Below, piece after piece: positions 24,629 to 34,680 of a DNA stretch of 64,000 nucleotides. How positions within the stretch are numbered: position 1 is the stretch's first letter; each line of letters starts with the position of its first letter. The DNA is from Mycolicibacterium sediminis (lineage in GTDB: Bacteria; Actinomycetota; Actinomycetes; Mycobacteriales; Mycobacteriaceae), in NCBI RefSeq assembly GCF_010731735.1, contig NZ_AP022588.1, positions 1,488,001 to 1,552,000 on the forward strand. Reading direction: 5' to 3'. Made by a program: the position numbers and the translations under genes. The notes beneath the pieces are model-generated. The model made no database searches and was not told where the DNA came from. It was given only the letters and a program-made list of their open reading frames with translations.

Positions 24629-26059
24629 TTGCAGCTTCCCCGCTTCCTCCGGTCGGCGTCACTGCGCACCCGCGTCGCGCTGGCGTCCGCCGCCGCGGCG
24701 GCCGCCGTGGTCGCGGTCTTCACCGTGCTGACGTCGGTGGTGTTGGCGAACAACGATGCGGCGCAACTGGATCGGCGGCTCGACTCGATCGTCGACGCCA
24801 GCATGTATCCCGAGCAGCTCAGCGATCCGAGTCGCGGCGTGCTGACCACCGGTCGGTCCCGCTCCTCGGGCCAGGTGGTCTTCCAGCGCGGCTTCCAACT
24901 GCCGCAACTCATCCCGGGGACCGAGACCGTCGAGGTCAACGGCGTCGACTTCCGCGTCCGCACGGTCCCGATGGACCAGCAGGGCGGCGTCCTGATGTCG
25001 GTGGGCATCCGCGCCGACAGCATCCTGTTGAGCCCGGCCAGGATTCCGCTCTACACCGCGGTGGGCCTCGGCGCGGTGCTGATCGCGGGCGGGTTGGGCT
25101 GGCTGCTCGCCGGCCCCGCGATCCGTCCGCTGCGGCGGCTGACCGTGCAGACCATGCGGCTGGGCACGGGGACCGATCGGATCGACGCGGTCACCGGTGT
25201 GCGGGAGGCGGAGGAGCTGTCGGAGGCCATGGTCGGCATGCTCAGCCGGTTGACGGCGGCGCAGCAGGCCACCACCAACAGCCTGCAGGCGGCGCAGGAC
25301 TTCGCCGCCAACGCCGCCCACGAGCTGCGCACGCCCTTGACCGCCATGCGTGCCGATCTCGACACGCTGCGCATCCACGACCTGCCCGCCGAGGAGCGCG
25401 ACGAGGTCGTGGCCGACCTGGCGCGGGCCCAGCGCCGCGTCGAGGCGATCATCACCGCGCTCGGGCAGCTCGCGTCCGGTCAGCTGGCGCAGGCCGAGGA
25501 CCGCGAGGAGATCGACGTCACCGACATGCTCGACCGCGTCGCCCGGGAGAACACCCACACCGGCGACGTGGAGATCGCGGTCGAGTCGGACGACGGCGTG
25601 GGCACCGTGTGGGGGTGGCCCGGTGGGCTCCGGCTGGCGGTGGACAATCTGGTGCGCAACGCGATAGCGCACGGGGAGGCGACGCGCATCGTGCTGGCCG
25701 CGCACCGGTGGGACCGGTCGATGGTGATCGTGGTCGACGACGACGGTCGCGGGCTGCCGACCGAGGAGCACGGTGCCGTCATGGGGCGCTTCGCGCGCGG
25801 CAGCACCGCCGCGCCGGGTGGGTCCGGCCTGGGTCTGGCACTGGTGGCGCAACAGGCGGCGTTGCACGGCGGCACGATCGAGCTGTCGAACGGGCCACTG
25901 GGTGGGCTGCGCGCCACCCTGACCGTGACGGCCGATCAGGACGGCGACGCGGTCACCGATCGGGTCGAACTGACCGGCGCCGAGTCAGGATCGCTGCGCC
26001 GCCGCGCCAGCCGAGCAGCAGGACTCCGGTCGCGAGCGAAGCGACGATCACGAAGCTGA
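24629..26059 (+). CDS. Sensor histidine kinase, PrrB-like
   Basis: 476 residues. Helix 1 (about 10-35) and helix 2 (about 135-160) bracket a ~100-residue periplasmic sensor, followed by HAMP (AIRPLRRLTVQTMRLG). The H-box His is in AANAAHELRTPLTAMRADL. The ATPase has the N box DNLVRNAIAHG, G1 DDDGRGLP and G2 GGSGLGLALV. It matches PrrB in plan. The TTG start at 24629 is the first usable codon after the regulator stop. The final ~45 residues are Arg-rich and unlike the family; they are encoded where the gene overlaps a convergent DUF3054 gene by 107 bases. Confidence 0.87.
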   Translation: MQLPRFLRSASLRTRVALASAAAAAAVVAVFTVLTSVVLANNDAAQLDRRLDSIVDASMYPEQLSDPSRGVLTTGRSRSSGQVVFQRGFQLPQLIPGTETVEVNGVDFRVRTVPMDQQGGVLMSVGIRADSILLSPARIPLYTAVGLGAVLIAGGLGWLLAGPAIRPLRRLTVQTMRLGTGTDRIDAVTGVREAEELSEAMVGMLSRLTAAQQATTNSLQAAQDFAANAAHELRTPLTAMRADLDTLRIHDLPAEERDEVVADLARAQRRVEAIITALGQLASGQLAQAEDREEIDVTDMLDRVARENTHTGDVEIAVESDDGVGTVWGWPGGLRLAVDNLVRNAIAHGEATRIVLAAHRWDRSMVIVVDDDGRGLPTEEHGAVMGRFARGSTAAPGGSGLGLALVAQQAALHGGTIELSNGPLGGLRATLTVTADQDGDAVTDRVELTGAESGSLRRRASRAAGLRSRAKRRSRS

Positions 26060-26348
26060 CGGCCGTGCCCTGCGACGTCGCCCTGCGCAGCGCCATGCCG
26101 ACCACGACGGTCGCGACCCACACCGCGACTCCGGTCGGCACGACCGACGAGGGGTTGCGCCAACCGCGAATGATCAACCAGCCCAGGGCCGTTCCGGACA
26201 GGAACGGCCAAGCCGTCTCGAGGACGCCCGTGACGGTCAGCCCCTCGGCGTGACTCCGCCTGCCGACGGCGGCGAACGCCAGGACGCACGCGGCGTCGGC
26301 CACCAGTGCCAGCGCGACCGCGCGACGGGCGCGGCTATCCGACGTCAT
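25953..26348 (-). CDS. DUF3054 membrane protein
   Basis: A 131-residue integral membrane protein with four helices (about 9-28, 42-62, 72-90 and 95-117), an N-terminal Arg-rich end and a basic C-terminus. The pattern VLETAWPFLSGTALGWLIIRGW is typical of DUF3054, a small actinobacterial family of unknown function. ATG 26348 overlaps the upstream M23 gene by 14 bases, and the 3' end overlaps the convergent histidine kinase by 107 bases. It is the last gene of a three-gene - strand unit. Confidence 0.78.
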   Translation of the reverse strand: MTSDSRARRAVALALVADAACVLAFAAVGRRSHAEGLTVTGVLETAWPFLSGTALGWLIIRGWRNPSSVVPTGVAVWVATVVVGMALRRATSQGTAVSFVIVASLATGVLLLGWRGGAAILTRRRSVRPDR

Positions 26349-27588
26349 AGCGCATCACGTCCAGGACGAGGGGGCTCGTGTCGGTCTCGGTGCGGGCGGT
26401 GACGCCGGGTTGGAGCGGCGCCGGCGTTCCGTCGAGCAGTGGGCCGAGCGCGTCCATGGTCGCGAGCCGGCTCTCCAGCTCGAACGACCGGAAGACGAAG
26501 GGCAGTCCGTCGGACATGAGTGGATCGGGTCCGTTCATCACGTGGAAGTGCAGATGCGGCGCGTCGGTGTTGCCGCTGTTGCCCAGGTTGCCGACCACCT
26601 GTCCGGTCGTCAGCTGGTCGCCGGGCCGCACCCGCACCGAGCCCGTCTTCATGTGGGCGTAGAACGCGTAGTTGCCGTCCCCGATGTCCTGCACGACGTG
26701 GTTGCCCCCGTACTCCTCGAGGCGCAGCCCCGACGGACTCTCCCCGGGCGTCTGCTCGGGCAGGCCGTCGAGCACCGACACGACAGGACCGTCGGCGACG
26801 GCGTGGATGTCGGCGCCGAAGTACGGGTAGGACTCCGTCCGGTCCTTCGGGCCGCGGAACACCGTCCCGTCCGCCGACAGCTGCACGTAGTCGATCGCGA
26901 ATCGCTCTGCGGCGTAGAGACTTCCGTTCAGCGGGTTCAGCGCCATCCGGTGTGCCGTCATGTCGCAGCAGCTGTTGCCGTCGAGCCATCCCGGCCCGTT
27001 CAGCGGTGGCGCGATCACCGGTGGTGCGTGCGTGGACACCGCCACCGTGGCGACGTCCTCGGTCATCGTGGCGGGCAGCAGCGGCGGCATGGGCTTGCTG
27101 AGCTTCACCGCCACCATGTGCGAAAGCTCCTGCGGCACAGCGGGTGTGCTGCCCTGCGCGCCGTCGACGACGACGTCCAGCCACACCGTCGCCGCCTGTG
27201 CGGGTCCGAGCCGGGTGGTGGGTACGTCCCCCGCGCCGAGGATCCTGGTCCAGTAGGCCAGCCGGTCGCCCGACAGCGTCAGCAGCGTGCGGTCCCCCGC
27301 CCGCACGGCGACCGACTCGAGGTCGACGTCCTGGCCCATCGAGTTGGTGAGCGACAGTTCGTAGGCCAGGTGCACCTTGCCGTCGGTCGTCGGGACCGGC
27401 ACGGGTGCGGACAGCACGCTGGCGAGCACCGGGGTGGGGGCGACCGGCCCCGCATCGGCCGCGGCGGGCGCGGTCGTCGACGTGGTGGATTCGTCGGACG
27501 CACTTGAGGATTCGGATGATCCCGAACACGCGGCGAGCATCGCCACCGTGGCGACGACGGCGACGATGCCGGGGAGCGGTGCTCTCAT
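26335..27588 (-). CDS. M23 peptidase-domain lipoprotein
   Basis: A 417-residue lipoprotein: signal peptide with lipobox (VAMLAAC), a Ser/Thr-rich linker, an Ig-like N-terminal domain (about 60-190), and a C-terminal LytM/M23 domain. The catalytic pattern is partly visible: FGADIHAVADGPVVSVLDG, NHVVQDIGDGNYAFYAHMKTGS and HLHFHVMNGP. The first zinc ligand motif HxGxD is altered (the G-A-D-I-H region), so the zinc site may be incomplete and the protein could be an amidase activator, not a peptidase. ATG 27588 lies 9 bases after the Rv0204c-like stop, so they are co-transcribed. Confidence 0.82.
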   Translation of the reverse strand: MRAPLPGIVAVVATVAMLAACSGSSESSSASDESTTSTTAPAAADAGPVAPTPVLASVLSAPVPVPTTDGKVHLAYELSLTNSMGQDVDLESVAVRAGDRTLLTLSGDRLAYWTRILGAGDVPTTRLGPAQAATVWLDVVVDGAQGSTPAVPQELSHMVAVKLSKPMPPLLPATMTEDVATVAVSTHAPPVIAPPLNGPGWLDGNSCCDMTAHRMALNPLNGSLYAAERFAIDYVQLSADGTVFRGPKDRTESYPYFGADIHAVADGPVVSVLDGLPEQTPGESPSGLRLEEYGGNHVVQDIGDGNYAFYAHMKTGSVRVRPGDQLTTGQVVGNLGNSGNTDAPHLHFHVMNGPDPLMSDGLPFVFRSFELESRLATMDALGPLLDGTPAPLQPGVTARTETDTSPLVLDVMRYDVG

Positions 27589-27597
27589 GAGTCGATC

Positions 27598-28746
27598 CTA
27601 GGGCTCGGGATCGCGCCGCGACTCCGGTTCGTGAACGACCTCCGGGTCCGGGCTGAACGGGGTGACGTCGTCGACGGGATCGGCGTCGATGCCGCCGACG
27701 GCTGCGTCGGGGTCGATGTCCTTCTCGGTGCGGAACATGAAGAAGAAGATCACCCAGCCGATGGCCGAGATGAAGATCCAGCTGACCATCCGGTAGATGA
27801 GCATCGCCGAGATCGCCGACGCCAGCGTCATCCCGCTGGTCACCAGGCCGGGGACGAGCACCGCCTCCACCACCAGCAGTCCGCCGGGCATCAGGGGTAT
27901 CGAGCCGACCGCGCGTGCCGCGGCGTAGGCAACGGTGAGACCGGCCAGCGAGGGATGTCCGCCCGCCGCGTACGCGGCGAACGCGAGGCAGGCGACGTCG
28001 GCGATCCAGTTGAACAGCGACCATCCGAATGCCGTGCCGAGCGCCCGCCGGCCGAGGCTCACCGACTCCAGCTGCTCGAGGGTCTCCCGCCACTTGGCCA
28101 GGCCGGTGTCCGAGGGCTTGCCGCGCACGGAGTTCACCCACGTCAGCACCCGCACCCCGATGCCGTCGATCTGCTGCGGGTTGGACGCCACCGACTGCGC
28201 GAGCAGCAGCAGGGCGACGAACCCGCCGAGGGTGAAGATCAGCGACAGCGGGTTCTTGCTGGCTCCGAGCAGGAAGGCGCCGCCGAGGCCCAGCAGCGCC
28301 AGTCCGACGGCCTGCAGCACGCCCGACATCACCAGCTGCCACGACGCCACGACGGGCGTGGCACCCCAGAGCCGCTGCTGGCGGTAGATGAACGTCGCCG
28401 AGAGCACGGGCCCGCCGGGCATGGTGGTCGACAGCGCGTTGCCCGCGTAGAACGCGGCCTCGGAGCGCCACTGCCGCACGGCGACGCCTGCCGATCGCAG
28501 CAGCGTGCGCTGGATCTGCGCGAAGCTGTGCATCGAGGCCATCGACGCGACCACGCAGGCGGCGACCCACCGGGGGTCGGCGGTCCGCAGGCTCTTCCAC
28601 GCCTTGGCGAGCTGATCCCAGACCAGCACCACCTCGACGGTCAGCACGATCACCGCGAGGGCGATGAGCACCCACCGCACCCACCAGTACTTGCCGCGGG
28701 GGCGACCCTCGGGGGGAGCGTCGCCGACCGACTCCTCGTGCGACAC
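27598..28746 (-). CDS. LPG-synthase-TM-like membrane protein (Rv0204c-like)
   Basis: A 382-residue polytopic membrane protein of the lysylphosphatidylglycerol synthase transmembrane/UPF0104 family, with about eight helices. Family-typical stretches are visible: [43 protein letters not shown] and [20 protein letters not shown]. There is no cytoplasmic aminoacyl-transferase domain, so it is more likely a lipid flippase or polyprenol-handling protein than an LPG synthase. The C-terminus is acidic and disordered. ATG 28746 faces Rv0205 across 76 bases. Position between the mmpL11 and mmpL3 blocks matches Rv0204c. Confidence 0.85.
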   Translation of the reverse strand: MSHEESVGDAPPEGRPRGKYWWVRWVLIALAVIVLTVEVVLVWDQLAKAWKSLRTADPRWVAACVVASMASMHSFAQIQRTLLRSAGVAVRQWRSEAAFYAGNALSTTMPGGPVLSATFIYRQQRLWGATPVVASWQLVMSGVLQAVGLALLGLGGAFLLGASKNPLSLIFTLGGFVALLLLAQSVASNPQQIDGIGVRVLTWVNSVRGKPSDTGLAKWRETLEQLESVSLGRRALGTAFGWSLFNWIADVACLAFAAYAAGGHPSLAGLTVAYAAARAVGSIPLMPGGLLVVEAVLVPGLVTSGMTLASAISAMLIYRMVSWIFISAIGWVIFFFMFRTEKDIDPDAAVGGIDADPVDDVTPFSPDPEVVHEPESRRDPEP

Positions 28747-28822
28747 GCCTAACAGGGTAACGGCGGACCTGTCCGGTCAGCGCGTCCCTGGTCGGGGCGT
28801 ATCAAGTCGTTACGCTTCCGCC

Positions 28823-30004
28823 ATGTCACAGGGGTTCTCGGTCGACTCGACGGCCGACGCGTCGGTCAGTCCGCTGGTTCGCAGGGCGGCGGCGTGGTCG
28901 TGGCGGCTCATCGTCATCCTCGCCGCCCTGGTGGCGCTGCTGTGGGTGGTCGGGCACCTCGAGGTGATCGTGGTGCCGGTGCTCCTCGCGACGATGGTCA
29001 CGGCGATGCTGCTGCCGGTCGTCGACCACCTGGACACCCGCGGGATGAACCGCGGCGCGGCGGTCGCGCTGGTCATGGTCGGCAGTCTCGTCGTCGTCGG
29101 CGGCCTGCTGACGTTCGTCGTCAGCCAGTTCATCTCGGGCGCACCGGCGCTGATCGAGCAGGTGACGCGCAGCATCGCCGGGGCGCGCGAGACGCTGTCG
29201 ACGGGCATGCTCGCGCACTTCAGCAACGACCAGGTCAAGAGCGCGACGGACGCGGCCATCGAGGCGCTCAAGAACAACCAGGCCAAGCTCACGAGCGGCG
29301 CGTTCTCCACGGCGGGCACCATCGCCGAGATCGTCACCGGCGCGCTGCTGATGTTCTTCACGCTGATCTTCCTGCTGCACGGCGGCCGCGACATCTTCTC
29401 GTTCATCAGCCGGGCCTTCCCGACTACCGTCCGCGACCGGGTCCGCGACGCGGGGCGGGCGGGCTTCCACTCGCTGATCGGCTACGTGCGCGCGACATTC
29501 CTGGTGGCCCTCGTCGACGCGATCGGCATCGGGACGGGTTTGGCGATCATGGGCATCCCGCTGGCGCTGCCCCTGGCGTCGCTGGTGTTCCTGGGCGCGT
29601 TCATCCCGCTCGTCGGCGCGGTGCTGACGGGAGGGCTCGCGGTCATCGTCGCGCTGATCGCCAAGGGGTGGGTCTACGCCGCGATCACGTTCGGGCTGAT
29701 CCTCGCCGTGCAGCAGCTGGAGGCGCACGTGCTGCAGCCGCTGGTGATGGGCCGGGCGGTGTCGATCCACCCGCTCGGGGTGGTGCTGGCCATCGCCACC
29801 GGCGGCGTGTTGGCCGGCATCGTCGGCGCGCTGCTGGCGGTACCGCTCGTCGCCTTCCTGAACAGTTCGATCCGGGTGTTGGTCGCCGACGACCACGGCG
29901 CCGAGGCGGCCGAGGTGGAGGCCGCCGTGGGCGGGCCGATCAAGGGCCCGGCCACCGGGCCGGAGGATCCCGACCCGGAACCGAAGCAGCCCGCAGCCGA
30001 CTAA
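28823..30004 (+). CDS. AI-2E family permease-like protein (Rv0205-like)
   Basis: A 393-residue membrane protein of the AI-2E/UPF0118 family, with about eight helices in the family's order. Two N-terminal helices precede a soluble segment ([26 protein letters not shown] region), and a C-terminal bundle contains the signature [21 protein letters not shown] and the motif [19 protein letters not shown]. Members export autoinducer-like solutes or act as Na+/H+ antiporters; the role in mycobacteria is unknown. ATG 28823 is preferred over upstream in-frame codons because the upstream part is not hydrophobic or conserved. The stop overlaps the convergent CheB/CheR gene by four bases. Confidence 0.86.
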   Translation: MSQGFSVDSTADASVSPLVRRAAAWSWRLIVILAALVALLWVVGHLEVIVVPVLLATMVTAMLLPVVDHLDTRGMNRGAAVALVMVGSLVVVGGLLTFVVSQFISGAPALIEQVTRSIAGARETLSTGMLAHFSNDQVKSATDAAIEALKNNQAKLTSGAFSTAGTIAEIVTGALLMFFTLIFLLHGGRDIFSFISRAFPTTVRDRVRDAGRAGFHSLIGYVRATFLVALVDAIGIGTGLAIMGIPLALPLASLVFLGAFIPLVGAVLTGGLAVIVALIAKGWVYAAITFGLILAVQQLEAHVLQPLVMGRAVSIHPLGVVLAIATGGVLAGIVGALLAVPLVAFLNSSIRVLVADDHGAEAAEVEAAVGGPIKGPATGPEDPDPEPKQPAAD

Positions 30005-33000
30005 CCCGCGGTGCCGCCGATCCACTCCAGCAGGGCGTGCATCGGCATGGGTGGCGCCAGGAAGTAGCCCTGGGCCAGGTCGACGCCGAGGTCGCGGACG
30101 CGTTCCCACATCGCCTCGTCGGAGACGCCCTCCATCACGACCGCGGCGTCGAGCGCGCGAGCGAGCTGGACCGCCGCCCTCAGGATGTTGGCACCCCTGC
30201 CGTCGCCGGCGTCACCCGCGCGCTCGAGCAGCGACCGGTCGATCTTGATGATGTCGGGCTGCAGCCGGTCGAGCGCCTCGAGGTTCGAGTAGCCGGTGCC
30301 GAAGTCGTCGATGCTGATCGTCGCCCCGAGCCGCCGCAGCACCGTCACGGTGTCGATCGACCGTCCGCCCGGTGCGAGCAGCACCGACTCGGTGACCTCG
30401 ACGATGACGCGTTCGAACCCGCCTGCGGGGTTCCACGCCACCAGCCAGTCGATGATGTCGCGCTCCTCGAGTTCGGCGCCCGAGAGGTTGACCGCGACCC
30501 GTGGCCGCGCATCGCCGAACCTGCGGTGCAACTCGGCGATGTCGGAGTCCAGCAGCGCCAGCACGATTCGGCCGATGCCGCGCAGCTGCCCCGTCTCGGC
30601 CGCGTGGCCGAGGAACGCGTCCGCGGTGACGATCTCACCGTTGCGTCGCCACCGGACGAGCGCCTCGACGTGCGCCACCTCGCGAGTCGTGACGTCGAGG
30701 ACCGGTTGGTAGTGCAGTTCGAACTCGCGGTTGCGAACCGCCCCGGCGAGTTCGCGGCGAATCTCGGCGCGCTCGTCGGCGCGCAGGTTCATGTCGCTGG
30801 CGAAGTAGACGTGGCGGTCACGGCCCTGGTGCTTGGCCGCGTACATCGCGGTGTCCGCGTTGTGCAGGAGTTCGTCCGCGGTCGCACCGTCTCGGGGGTG
30901 CATCGCAATTCCCACGGACGCGGAGACGTAGGCCAGGGTGCCGTCGATGTCGATCGGTTCGCGCACGGCGGCGAGGATCCGGTGGACCAGCGTCTCGATC
31001 CCGTCCAGATCCCGCACGCGGGTGACCAGCATGGCGAATTCGTCTCCACCGAGCCGACCGATCACGTCGTAGCGGCGGGCGGCGCGCCGCAGCCGCGTCG
31101 CGATCGTGGCGAGCAGGATGTCTCCCGAGCGGTGCCCGAAGCGGTCGTTGATCTCCTTGAACCCGTCGAGATCGATCCACAGCAGCGCGAATTCCGTTCC
31201 GCCCGTTCGCACCTGCTCGTCGGTCCGCGAGCGGAAGTACGTCCGGGTGAGCAGTCCGGTCTGCTGGTCGAACTGTTCTCGCGCGGCGAGATCCGCCGTC
31301 GTCTCCCGCATCTGGGTGACGTCGTGCACCAGGGCGACCCGACCGGGCACGTCGCGCGCGTCGTCGTCGCCGACGAGTGCGACCGGTAGCAGCTCGAGGG
31401 TCACCGCCCGGTACGCGCCGTCCGGGCCGAGGATCCGGCGCGCATCGAGGCCCGGACGGATCTCCGACGGTTGCGCGGTCGTCGTGGGCTCGGGTTCCAG
31501 CAGGACGTTCAGGGGCGTGCCCACCAGGGTCTCGGGTCGGTGTCCGGAGATGACGGCGACGAGGTCACTGGCCTGAAGGATGCGATCGTCGGCGTCGAGG
31601 ACCAACATCCCGACGGTTCGGGTGGTCAGCAGCGCGTCGAGGACCGCCCCGCGTTCGGATGCGGCCACCTCGAGTCGGTGCCGATCGGTGACGTCGAGTG
31701 CGCTGCCGGTGACCGTCGTCGGATCGTCGGCACCCGCCGCCGCAGACTCGTCGATCCATCGGACGCCTCCGTCGGGTCGGACGATGCGGTACTCGAGTTG
31801 CCACCGCCGGTCCGCACTGGCCATCGCTGCCGCCACGCGGGTGCGGTCCGCCGGGTGGATCGCGGCGGTCAGGAGCGTCGGGTTCTCCGCCACGCGGTTC
31901 CCGTCGAGGCCGTAGACGTCCGCCACGCGATCGTTGAGGAACGTGAAGGCGCCCGAACCGTCGCGCTGCCAGACGAATTCGCGCACCGACCCGGCGACGG
32001 TCTCCAGCGTCGTCAGCGCCCGCTGTCGTTCACGCCGCGCCTCGGCGACGTCACCGACGTCGATGACGATCACCAGCGCGCCGAGCACCTCGCCCCGCGA
32101 GCCGAGATAGGGCTGCAGTTGCAGCAGCAGGTCCCGGGTCGCGTCGCTGAGTTCGAAGAGTGCGGGGGTGCGCGATGCGATCGTGTGATGGAGGTCGGCG
32201 GCCAGGGTCGGGACGGCAATGGTCGTGGGCACTGCCGGGATCGGCCTGCCGACGTCCTCCGGGATGAGCGAGAAGAGTCGTACCGCGATCGGAGTGTACC
32301 GCAGCACCCGCAGGTCGCGGTCGACGATGACGAGACCGCTGGTGAGCGACGCCTGGATGTTCTCGAGATCGGCGTTGGCCATGGTCAATTCAGCGCTGCG
32401 GGCCTGCAGCTCCTGGTTGAGGGTGACGAGTTCCTCGTTGGCCGCCTCGAGTTCCTCGTTCGAGGCCTGCGCCTCCTCGGTCGAGGCCTGGAGTTCCTCG
32501 GTGGAGGCCTGCAGTTCCTCGTTGAGGGCCTGCAGCTCCTCGTTGGACCCACTCAGGTCCTCGATGGTGGCCTGCAGCGCGTCCTGTGCGGACTCGAGGG
32601 CCTTCGTCATCTGGGGGTCGGCCACCGATTCGGCGGCGGCGACCCCGTGTCCGGTGGACGACGCCAAGGGGACGCCGAAGCTCACGACCGTGCTGACGCC
32701 GTCCGCCCCCACCCTCGACGCCCGCAGCGTGACGGGTCCGTCGGGTCCGGCGACCGTGCGCTCCAGCGCCTCCGAGCTACCGTGCCGCAATTGGCTGAGC
32801 AGCGTTCGTACGGCGAGGCGGTAGGGCTCGCGCACCAGTTCGGCGGCGTAGCCGAAGTGACGTCCCTCGCCGACCGCGCACCATGGGGTCACGTCGCCGA
32901 CCACCTCGAGCAGCCGGTCGTCGCCGTCGAGGACCAGGGACGGTGAGGCAAGTACGCGCAGCAGGCGCCGGTACAGCGCCGCGTCGTGGTCGTGGCGTTG

Positions 33001-34539
33001 CGCCGCAGCGGACTTGGCGACGGTGGTGGTCATCGGCGCGAACCGTCCCGTCGGCGCCGTGACGGGCCCCTCGACGCTGCGGCGCCGGTAGATGCGGTGC
33101 TCGGCCGCCGCGACGGAGAATCGCTGTCCCAGGCGCGGGACGTTCTCCGACTTGCCTAGGATGAGGAGCCCGTCGGGCAGCAGCGCGAACCTGCACAGTT
33201 CGAGGACCCGCTCCTGGAGGTGGGGCTGGAAGTAGATCATCGTGTTGCGCAACGAGATCAGATGCAGTCGGGGGAACGGGGGATCGAAGGCCACGTTGTG
33301 CCGGGCGATCACCACGCACTCCCGCAGGTCGGGTGTCACCTCCCAGTCCTGTCCCGTCCGCGTCAGCCAGCGCTCCCGCAGGGCAGGCGGGATCGCCGCG
33401 GTGGATCCCTCGGAGTAGCGGCCGCGGCGTGCTGCGACGAGTGCGGACTCGTTGAGGTCGGTGGCGAACACCTTCAGCCCGTCCGACAGTGCCCGGGTGT
33501 CCCGGCCGCCCAGCGCCTCGGCGGCGAGCATGGCGAGGGTGTAGACCTCTTCGCCGCTGGCGCAGCCGGGCACCCACATACGCAGCTGTGTCGCCGGGTC
33601 GAGGGCGTCGACGATGCCGCGCAACTGCACCGCGACCTCGTCCCACACGGCACGGTCCCGGAAGAACGCCGTGACGCCGACGAGGAGGCCGTGGGTGAGC
33701 GCGGTCGCCTCGCCGGGGCTGGCGGCGAGGACGTCCGCATAGTCCGCGGGCGTGCGGTCGGTGACCCGCAGCCGCCGTTCGATCTGGCGACGCAGCGTCG
33801 TCCGCTTGTAGCCCGAGTAGTCCACGCCCGTCGCCGACCGCAGGGCGGCGACGGTCGTCTCCACCGCCGCGTCGTCGAGCACCTGCCCGTTGCCGTCGAG
33901 GTCCGACGGCCCGTACTCCTGAGCCGCCTGAACACCACCGCGAGAGCCGGCGGGGGAATCGGCCAGGATGCGGTCGAGCGCGTCCGGGATCTCCTGGGGC
34001 GGCAATCGGAGGTCCGCGGCACCGGTCGCATCGGCCGCGTCGGGCATCGATTCGAACGCCGCCGACGTGTGGTCCTGGGCGATGACCACACCGCCCGCCA
34101 TGCCGATCGCGGCCACGCCGGCCGCGCCGTCCTGCCCGGTTCCGGACAGCACGATCCCGACGGACGCCTCGCCGAACGACGTCGCAGCGGAGGCGAACAG
34201 CCGGTCGATGCTCGGCCACGGCCGTCGCTCGCCGTCGGCCTTGGACAGGCCGACGGTCGTGTCGCTCACCACGACGTCGGTGCCGGGCGGAGCGACGAAC
34301 ACCACCTCGGGTTCGAGTCGGGCGCCGTCGGTGGCCTCCACGACCCGCAGCGGCGTGATCCGCTGCAGCAGGTCGACGAGCATGCTCCGGTCCGTCGGGC
34401 CCAGGTGCTGAGCGACGACGAAGCACCACCCGGTGCGGGCCGGAACGGCACGCAGGAGTGCGGTCAGGGAGTCGAGACCGCCCGCCGAGGAGCCCACCAC
34501 GATCGTCCGCGGGGTGACCCCGTCGAACTCACCGCTCAT
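30001..34539 (-). CDS. CheB-CheR-PAS-GGDEF-EAL fusion protein
   Basis: A 1512-residue cytoplasmic signalling protein. Domains: CheB methylesterase (about 8-190; catalytic Ser18 in GSSAGG, His45 in AQHLG, Asp137 in GTGQDG); CheR methyltransferase (about 230-485; SAM motif [15 protein letters not shown] near 320, SLRNTMIYF); a Glu-rich coiled coil (about 650-723, repeated ASTEELQ units); three PAS-like domains (about 725-1095); GGDEF cyclase (about 1100-1260; GRLGGDEF near 1163 with an RxxD inhibitory site five residues before it); EAL phosphodiesterase (about 1270-1505; [25 protein letters not shown]). All key residues look intact, so c-di-GMP could be both made and broken. No chemoreceptor, CheA or flagellar gene is near. 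No receiver domain is present. Confidence 0.92.
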   Translation of the reverse strand: MSGEFDGVTPRTIVVGSSAGGLDSLTALLRAVPARTGWCFVVAQHLGPTDRSMLVDLLQRITPLRVVEATDGARLEPEVVFVAPPGTDVVVSDTTVGLSKADGERRPWPSIDRLFASAATSFGEASVGIVLSGTGQDGAAGVAAIGMAGGVVIAQDHTSAAFESMPDAADATGAADLRLPPQEIPDALDRILADSPAGSRGGVQAAQEYGPSDLDGNGQVLDDAAVETTVAALRSATGVDYSGYKRTTLRRQIERRLRVTDRTPADYADVLAASPGEATALTHGLLVGVTAFFRDRAVWDEVAVQLRGIVDALDPATQLRMWVPGCASGEEVYTLAMLAAEALGGRDTRALSDGLKVFATDLNESALVAARRGRYSEGSTAAIPPALRERWLTRTGQDWEVTPDLRECVVIARHNVAFDPPFPRLHLISLRNTMIYFQPHLQERVLELCRFALLPDGLLILGKSENVPRLGQRFSVAAAEHRIYRRRSVEGPVTAPTGRFAPMTTTVAKSAAAQRHDHDAALYRRLLRVLASPSLVLDGDDRLLEVVGDVTPWCAVGEGRHFGYAAELVREPYRLAVRTLLSQLRHGSSEALERTVAGPDGPVTLRASRVGADGVSTVVSFGVPLASSTGHGVAAAESVADPQMTKALESAQDALQATIEDLSGSNEELQALNEELQASTEELQASTEEAQASNEELEAANEELVTLNQELQARSAELTMANADLENIQASLTSGLVIVDRDLRVLRYTPIAVRLFSLIPEDVGRPIPAVPTTIAVPTLAADLHHTIASRTPALFELSDATRDLLLQLQPYLGSRGEVLGALVIVIDVGDVAEARRERQRALTTLETVAGSVREFVWQRDGSGAFTFLNDRVADVYGLDGNRVAENPTLLTAAIHPADRTRVAAAMASADRRWQLEYRIVRPDGGVRWIDESAAAGADDPTTVTGSALDVTDRHRLEVAASERGAVLDALLTTRTVGMLVLDADDRILQASDLVAVISGHRPETLVGTPLNVLLEPEPTTTAQPSEIRPGLDARRILGPDGAYRAVTLELLPVALVGDDDARDVPGRVALVHDVTQMRETTADLAAREQFDQQTGLLTRTYFRSRTDEQVRTGGTEFALLWIDLDGFKEINDRFGHRSGDILLATIATRLRRAARRYDVIGRLGGDEFAMLVTRVRDLDGIETLVHRILAAVREPIDIDGTLAYVSASVGIAMHPRDGATADELLHNADTAMYAAKHQGRDRHVYFASDMNLRADERAEIRRELAGAVRNREFELHYQPVLDVTTREVAHVEALVRWRRNGEIVTADAFLGHAAETGQLRGIGRIVLALLDSDIAELHRRFGDARPRVAVNLSGAELEERDIIDWLVAWNPAGGFERVIVEVTESVLLAPGGRSIDTVTVLRRLGATISIDDFGTGYSNLEALDRLQPDIIKIDRSLLERAGDAGDGRGANILRAAVQLARALDAAVVMEGVSDEAMWERVRDLGVDLAQGYFLAPPMPMHALLEWIGGTAG

Positions 34540-34680
34540 CTCGCATCAGACCCCCCGGTGCCGATAGGCCGACGGGTAACGGAGAAGACGGCAAACTCAC
34601 GCGTCGTCCCCGCGTCGAACGAATGTCCAGGCGGACGTCGGGCGCTTCCCAGCGTACGGCAGCAGCAGTTGCCGAGTCGG

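Noticed and set aside
30001..34539. Part of a chemotaxis operon
   Set aside because: No CheA, CheW, receptor or flagellar gene is present; neighbours are the unrelated Rv0205-like and mmpL3 genes, so it is treated as a stand-alone signalling protein.
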